Positions 14,844 to 18,584 of a DNA stretch of 18,584 bases are shown here, piece after piece. Origin of the DNA: an uncultured Oxalobacteraceae bacterium (GTDB taxonomy: Bacteria > Pseudomonadota > Gammaproteobacteria > Burkholderiales > Burkholderiaceae). The position numbers and the translations under genes were made by a program. Positions within the stretch are counted from its first letter, which is position 1. The number at the start of each line of letters is the position of its first letter. Location of the stretch: the NCBI GenBank assembly GCA_946479255.1, contig CAMLFK010000078.1, positions 1-18,584 of the forward strand. The letters are read 5' to 3'. A model generated the notes under the pieces. The model saw only the letters and a list, made by a program, of their open reading frames with translations, did no database searches and was not told the origin of the DNA.

Positions 14844-15692
14844 ATGAATGCCCCGTTGTCCACCACGCCTCACGTAGAACCGTGGTTCTTCGACGCCGAA
14901 CCTGGTACCCGCTTTGCCCTGTATCACGCGCCGGCCCCGCAAAGTCCGGTGCGCGGCGCCATCTTGTATGTCCATCCTTTTGCCGAGGAACTCAATCATG
15001 CACGCCGCATGGCGTCGTTGCAGTCGCGCCGCTTCGCCGCCATGGGCTATGCGGTCCTGCAGATCGACCTGTTCGGGTGCGGCGACAGCTGCGGCGATTT
15101 CAGCGCTGCCCGCTGGGACCATTGGCAGCGCGACATCGCCACCGCGTTTGCCTGGCTGTCGGAGCGCACCCGGGCCCCGGTGCAGCTGTGGGGCGTGCGC
15201 CTGGGCGCCCTGCTCGCGCTCGAATTTGCCAGCACCACGCCGGTCGACGGCCTGATCCTGTGGCAGCCCGTCACCAGCGGGCGCGCCTGCATCAACCAGT
15301 TCCTGCGCCAGCGCCTTACCAGCGACCTGCGGCGTGGCGTGCCGCTGGCCGCGCGCAGCACGGCTGCCCTGCGCACCCACCTGATGGCCCACGGCGTCAT
15401 TGAGGTCAATGGCTACGACCTGGCGGCACCGCTGGCCCAGGCGGTCGACGCCCGCGACGCCGCCAGCCTGACGCTGCCGCCCTGCCCGGTGCACTGGTTC
15501 GCCAGCGGCACCCCGGCGCCCACCCGGCTGGCGCAAAGTGTCGCCCGCCTGGCCACACGCTGGGCTGCCAACGGCACCACGCTGCACTTTCATGCGGTGG
15601 CCGGCGTACCGTTCTGGAGCCGGCCCGACCTGCCTGAATGCCCGGCCCTGCTGCAAGCCACCAGCGCCGTCTTCGAACAGGGGGAACCATGA
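14844..15692 (+). CDS. Exosortase A-associated alpha/beta hydrolase 2; no Ser nucleophile
   Basis: The 282-residue protein has the alpha/beta-hydrolase layout of the exosortase-associated hydrolase 2 group: an oxyanion-region motif LYVHPFAEELNHARRM (41-56), YAVLQIDLFGCGDSCGDF (69-86), and a nucleophile elbow LWGVRLGA (115-122). The elbow has Arg119 where a catalytic serine is expected; I recall arginine as common in this family, so it may act as a binding protein or by a different mechanism. Its substrate is unknown; co-occurrence with the ligase suggests an acyl or ester-linked intermediate. ATG 14844 has AGGAG at 14830-14834 with 9-nt spacing; a longer frame from 14730 has no ribosome site. 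Its stop overlaps the next start codon by 4 nt (ATGA). Confidence 0.82.
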   Translation: MNAPLSTTPHVEPWFFDAEPGTRFALYHAPAPQSPVRGAILYVHPFAEELNHARRMASLQSRRFAAMGYAVLQIDLFGCGDSCGDFSAARWDHWQRDIATAFAWLSERTRAPVQLWGVRLGALLALEFASTTPVDGLILWQPVTSGRACINQFLRQRLTSDLRRGVPLAARSTAALRTHLMAHGVIEVNGYDLAAPLAQAVDARDAASLTLPPCPVHWFASGTPAPTRLAQSVARLATRWAANGTTLHFHAVAGVPFWSRPDLPECPALLQATSAVFEQGEP

Positions 15693-16483
15693 AATATGAC
15701 CAGCGCGCATTGCGCTTCAACTGCCAGGGCAGCGGCCTGGTTGGCATCGTCGACGTGCCCGAGCGCCCGCTGCCGCGCGGCGTGCTGGTGCTCACCGGCG
15801 CCCGCCAGTACCGCGTCGGCGGCCATCGCCAGTTCACCCTGCTGGCACGCATGCTGGCCCCGCGCGGGCTGCCGGTGATGCGTTTCGATACCCGCGGCAT
15901 GGGCGACAGCGAAGGCGCGCCGCGCCGCTACGACGCGCTCGGCGAGGACATCCGCGCGGCCATGCAGGAATTCTCGCGCCAGCTGCCCGACATGAAAGAG
16001 ATCGTCATCTGGGGCCTGGACGATGCCGCCACCGCCGCCGCGCTGTACGCCCACCTTGACCCGCGCGTGCGCGCCCTGGTGCTGCTCAATCCCTGGGTGC
16101 GCGACCCCAACGCCGGCGAACGCTCCGCCTTGCTGCCGCACCTGCGCGCGCGCTTCGGCGAACTGGGGTTCTGGCGCAAGATCGCCAACGGCGGACGCGA
16201 AGCAAGCAGCGACGTCGCCCGCCACAGCCAGCGCGGCACCGCACTCGACGCCGATCAGCCGCTCCAGCAGCGCATCATCGCCAGCCTGGGCTGCTTCGAC
16301 GGCAATACGCTGGTGATCCTGGGCGGCGCCGATCCGCAGGCACGCGAATTCGATGCCCTGCTCGACAAGCACGACACAAGGGCACGGCGCGTCACCATCG
16401 CCGGCGCCAACCACAGCTTCGCCAGCCGGGCCTGGCGCGACGAGGTGGCTGAACACTGCGCCAACTGGATCGTCAGCTGGTAG
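15689..16483 (+). CDS. Exosortase A-associated alpha/beta hydrolase 1; Asp at nucleophile position
   Basis: The 264-residue alpha/beta-hydrolase fold protein has GVLVLTGARQYRVGGHRQF (31-49), MRFDTRGMGDSEG (64-76), the elbow IWGLDDAA (107-114), an Asp loop VILGGADP and a terminal GANHSF histidine. This order matches exosortase-associated hydrolase 1. In the elbow the nucleophile position is Asp111; from family memory this group usually has Cys there (GLCDA), so the substitution is notable. An Asp nucleophile is used by haloalkane dehalogenases and epoxide hydrolases, but whether it is active here is unknown. The start ATG 15689 overlaps the preceding stop codon, with a G-rich ribosome site (AGGGGG) just upstream, so the two hydrolases are translationally coupled. 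It converges on prsR with a 14-bp gap. Confidence 0.82.
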   Translation: MKYDQRALRFNCQGSGLVGIVDVPERPLPRGVLVLTGARQYRVGGHRQFTLLARMLAPRGLPVMRFDTRGMGDSEGAPRRYDALGEDIRAAMQEFSRQLPDMKEIVIWGLDDAATAAALYAHLDPRVRALVLLNPWVRDPNAGERSALLPHLRARFGELGFWRKIANGGREASSDVARHSQRGTALDADQPLQQRIIASLGCFDGNTLVILGGADPQAREFDALLDKHDTRARRVTIAGANHSFASRAWRDEVAEHCANWIVSW

Positions 16484-16497
16484 GCCCGCCTGTACCT

Positions 16498-17853
16498 TCA
16501 AGCAGACACCCGGATGCCGTGATGGTGCATCAGGTCGTACAAGGTGGGCCGGCTGATGCCAAGCAGTTCGGCCGCCTTGACGATGCAGCCGTCGGCGCGT
16601 GCCAGGGCCAGCACCATGACGCGGTACTCGGCCGCGTCGCGCACCTGGCGCAGGTTGACCGGCTCGTCGAACTGGCCGGAGGTCGGCAGCCCCAGGTCGC
16701 GCGCGCCGATCTGCGCGCCCTCCGACATGATCACCGCGCGCTTGATGCAGTTCTCCAGCTCGCGCACATTGCCGGGCCAGGCGTATTCCTCGATCGCCAT
16801 CAGGGCGTCGTCACAGAAGGTCAAGGTACTGCGCCCTTCGGCCCGGCAGAAGCGGTTCTTGAAATGATGCGCCAGCAGTACCGCGTCACCGACCCGCTCG
16901 CGCAAGGGCGGAATCTGCAGCACGATCTCGGACAGACGGTAATACAAGTCCTCGCGGAAGCGCCCGGCCTTCACCAGCGCTTTCAAGTCCTGGTGCGTGG
17001 CGCAGACGATGCGCGCGTCGATGGCGATCTCGGTACGCCCGCCGATCCGTTCGATGACCCGTTCCTGGACGAATCGCAGCAGCTTGGCCTGCAGCGCCAT
17101 CGCCATGTCGCCGATTTCGTCCAGGAAGAAGGTGCCGCCCTGGGCCATCTCGATCTTGCCCAGGGTTTGCTGGCCGGCGCCGGTGAAGGCCCCCTTCTCA
17201 TGCCCAAACAGTTCGCTCTCGAGCAGGTCTTGCGGAATCGCCGCGCAATTGATCGCCACGAAGCGGTTGCCCTTGCGCCCGCTCATGTCGTGCAGGCCGC
17301 GCGCGAAGCGCTCCTTGCCGCTGCCCGAATCGCCCTGCAGCATCACCGTGGCCGACGATACCGCCAGTTTTTCCACCGTGCGGCACAATTTGAGCATGCC
17401 CGGATCGCGCGTGACGATCCCGGCCAGGGGCGAATCGGCCTGGATCTGCAGCATGCGCCGGTTTTCCTGCTGCATCTCATGCAGGTGAAAAGCCCGTTCC
17501 ACCACCAGTTTGAGCAGGTCCGGATCGCACGGTTTCTGCTGGAAGTCGTACGCACCCATGCCGACCGCCTTCAAGGCATTGGCCCGCTCCTGGTTCCCGG
17601 ACAGGACGATCACCTTGGTGTCGGGCGCATCGGCCAGCAGTGCCTGCAAGGTGGCCAGCCCTTCGCTGGCGCCGTCCGGATCGGGCGGCAAGCCCAGGTC
17701 CATGGTCACCACCGCGGGCTGGTGGCGCCGGGTCTGCGCCAGCGCGCTTTCGCGGTCGCCGGCGAACAGCACCTCGTACGCATCCAGGCTCCAGCGCAGC
17801 TGCTTTTGCAGCCCCTTGTCATCCTCGATCACCAGCAGCTTCTTCTTGGCCAT
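16498..17853 (-). CDS. prsR: PEP-CTERM-box sigma-54 response regulator PrsR
   Basis: The 451-residue protein has a receiver domain (residues 5-115) with acidic pocket ED11-D12, phospho-acceptor Asp52 (VVTMDLGLP) and Lys108; a sigma-54 AAA+ domain with Walker A GDSGSGKE (174-181), the sigma-54-contacting GAFTGA (221-226), Walker B GTFFLDEIG (240-248) and FREDLYYRL (299-307); and a C-terminal Fis-type helix-turn-helix (about 420-447, KAAELLGISRPTLYDLM). Architecture and locus identify it as PrsR, activated by a PrsK histidine kinase that would lie outside the window. It is the obvious candidate activator of the sigma-54 promoter at 6306-6320. Two in-frame ATGs exist (17859 and 17853); GGAGG lies immediately against the first, so 17853 with 6-nt spacing is the likely start. 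It follows the sugar transferase gene by 24 bp. Confidence 0.9.
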   Translation of the reverse strand: MAKKKLLVIEDDKGLQKQLRWSLDAYEVLFAGDRESALAQTRRHQPAVVTMDLGLPPDPDGASEGLATLQALLADAPDTKVIVLSGNQERANALKAVGMGAYDFQQKPCDPDLLKLVVERAFHLHEMQQENRRMLQIQADSPLAGIVTRDPGMLKLCRTVEKLAVSSATVMLQGDSGSGKERFARGLHDMSGRKGNRFVAINCAAIPQDLLESELFGHEKGAFTGAGQQTLGKIEMAQGGTFFLDEIGDMAMALQAKLLRFVQERVIERIGGRTEIAIDARIVCATHQDLKALVKAGRFREDLYYRLSEIVLQIPPLRERVGDAVLLAHHFKNRFCRAEGRSTLTFCDDALMAIEEYAWPGNVRELENCIKRAVIMSEGAQIGARDLGLPTSGQFDEPVNLRQVRDAAEYRVMVLALARADGCIVKAAELLGISRPTLYDLMHHHGIRVSA

Positions 17854-17877
17854 GCGCATCCTCCACTTTTCATCAGC

Positions 17878-18584
17878 TTATCGACTGCCTTTGCCCAGCA
17901 AGACCACCTGGACCGTATCGATCAGGATCAGCAGGTCCAGGAACAGGCTGTTGTTCTTCACGTAATACAGGTCGTACTGCAGCTTCTGGATCGCATCCTC
18001 GACCGAGGCGCCATACTGATAGCGCACCTGCGCCAGACCCGTGATGCCCGGCTTGATCGTGTGGCGCACGCTGTAGTACGCAATCTCGGTGGCCAGCTGG
18101 TCGACGAAAAAGGCGCGTTCGGGGCGCGGGCCGACAAAACTCATGTCGCCTTTGAACACGTTGAGCATCTGCGGCAGTTCGTCGATCCGCAGGGTGCGCA
18201 GGATGCGGCCCACGCGCGTGATACGGCTGTCGTTGGCGGCCGCCCAGGTCGGCTTGCCATCGCCCTCGGCGTCCTTGCGCATCGAGCGGAACTTCAGCAC
18301 CTTGAACAAGCGCCCGTCGCGCCCCACCCGCTCCTGCTGATAAAACACCGGGCCGCCGTCGTCCAGCAGCACCGCCAGCGCGGCGGCCAGCATCAGCGGA
18401 AAGGTCGCCAGGGTGATCAGGGCACTGGCGAGCAGGTCGAAACTGCGCTTGACGGCAGCGCGCCAGAAGCTCTGGTCGAAGCCGCCGCCGAAAATCAGAT
18501 AGCTGGGCTGGAGCGAATCGAGGCGGATCTGGCAAGCCTCGCGCTCGAAGAAAGTGGCGGCATCGACGATGCGCACGCCGCCCA
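17878..18584 (-). CDS. Initiating sugar-phosphate transferase (polyprenyl glycosylphosphotransferase), 5' end outside window
   Basis: The frame is open to the right edge and ends at TAA 17880-17878, giving the C-terminal 235 residues. It includes a membrane segment (DLLASALITLATFPLMLAAALAVLL) and the full catalytic domain of WcaJ/EpsB-type enzymes: GPVFYQQERVGRDGRLFKVLKFRSM, RTLRIDELPQMLNVFKGDMSFVGPRPE split across the domain, HTIKPGITGLAQVRYQYGAS, and the tail LQYDLYYVKNNSLFLDLLILI. These match the exosortase-associated undecaprenyl-phosphate sugar phosphotransferase that puts the first sugar phosphate on undecaprenyl phosphate. The missing N-terminal portion would hold further membrane helices and a CoA-binding-like domain. 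No start codon lies inside the window (GTG 18576 is internal). Confidence 0.9.
   Translation of the reverse strand, partial: GGVRIVDAATFFEREACQIRLDSLQPSYLIFGGGFDQSFWRAAVKRSFDLLASALITLATFPLMLAAALAVLLDDGGPVFYQQERVGRDGRLFKVLKFRSMRKDAEGDGKPTWAAANDSRITRVGRILRTLRIDELPQMLNVFKGDMSFVGPRPERAFFVDQLATEIAYYSVRHTIKPGITGLAQVRYQYGASVEDAIQKLQYDLYYVKNNSLFLDLLILIDTVQVVLLGKGSR

Noticed and set aside
1..18584. CRISPR arrays, tRNA or rRNA genes, insertion sequences, prophage or origin signals
   Set aside because: No regularly spaced repeats, cloverleaf-like sequences, transposase motifs or terminal inverted repeats were seen on either strand.

Overview
The window is GC-rich, densely coding DNA. Its gene content is typical of a beta-proteobacterium; an Oxalobacteraceae/Massilia-like member of the Burkholderiales is my best guess, inferred from composition and gene families and not proven. 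Almost everything in it belongs to an exosortase A (XrtA)/PEP-CTERM exopolysaccharide locus, the kind of region linked to surface polysaccharide and floc or biofilm formation. The exosortase itself, the sensor kinase PrsK, and the polymerase, flippase and outer-membrane export genes are not in the window and probably lie beyond its edges.

Layout, left to right. (1) The 3' end of a SpoVR-family gene (1-594). (2) prsT, a large TPR lipoprotein gene of the PEP-CTERM system (804-3596). (3) On the minus strand, a two-gene unit: a FeeM-like N-acyl amino acid synthase (6088-5345) followed by a flavoprotein of the vanillyl-alcohol oxidase/4-cresol dehydrogenase type (5330-3627). (4) Divergent from it, a PEP-CTERM cargo protein (6396-7334) with a sigma-54 promoter and two palindromes in the shared upstream region. 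(5) A gene-free 405-bp stretch holding the relic of a second PEP-CTERM tail, a hairpin terminator and a candidate promoter. (6) A plus-strand polysaccharide block: chain-length determinant, tyrosine autokinase, glycosyltransferase and polysaccharide deacetylase (7740-12270). (7) On the minus strand, an AMP-forming acyl-CoA ligase followed by a methyltransferase (14568-12197). (8) Divergent from these, two overlapping alpha/beta hydrolases (14844-16483). (9) On the minus strand, the sigma-54 response regulator PrsR and the initiating sugar-phosphate transferase (17853-16498 and 18584-17878; the latter runs off the right edge).

How they fit together. The sugar transferase starts the repeat unit on undecaprenyl phosphate, the GT4 enzyme extends it, the deacetylase trims it, and the Wzz-like protein with its tyrosine kinase sets chain length. 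PrsR probably drives the sigma-54 promoter of the PEP-CTERM cargo gene in the same window, so regulator and likely target are both visible. The most intriguing part is the acyltransferase/flavoenzyme pair: FeeM-type enzymes make long-chain N-acyl amino acids such as N-acyltyrosine, and VAO/PCMH flavoenzymes oxidise para-alkyl phenols, so the two could make an oxidised (dehydro) N-acyltyrosine from within an exosortase locus. A second theme is residue loss in the acyl-activation/hydrolase module: the ligase has Gln at both positions normally held by catalytic lysines, and both hydrolases lack a Ser or Cys at the nucleophile elbow.
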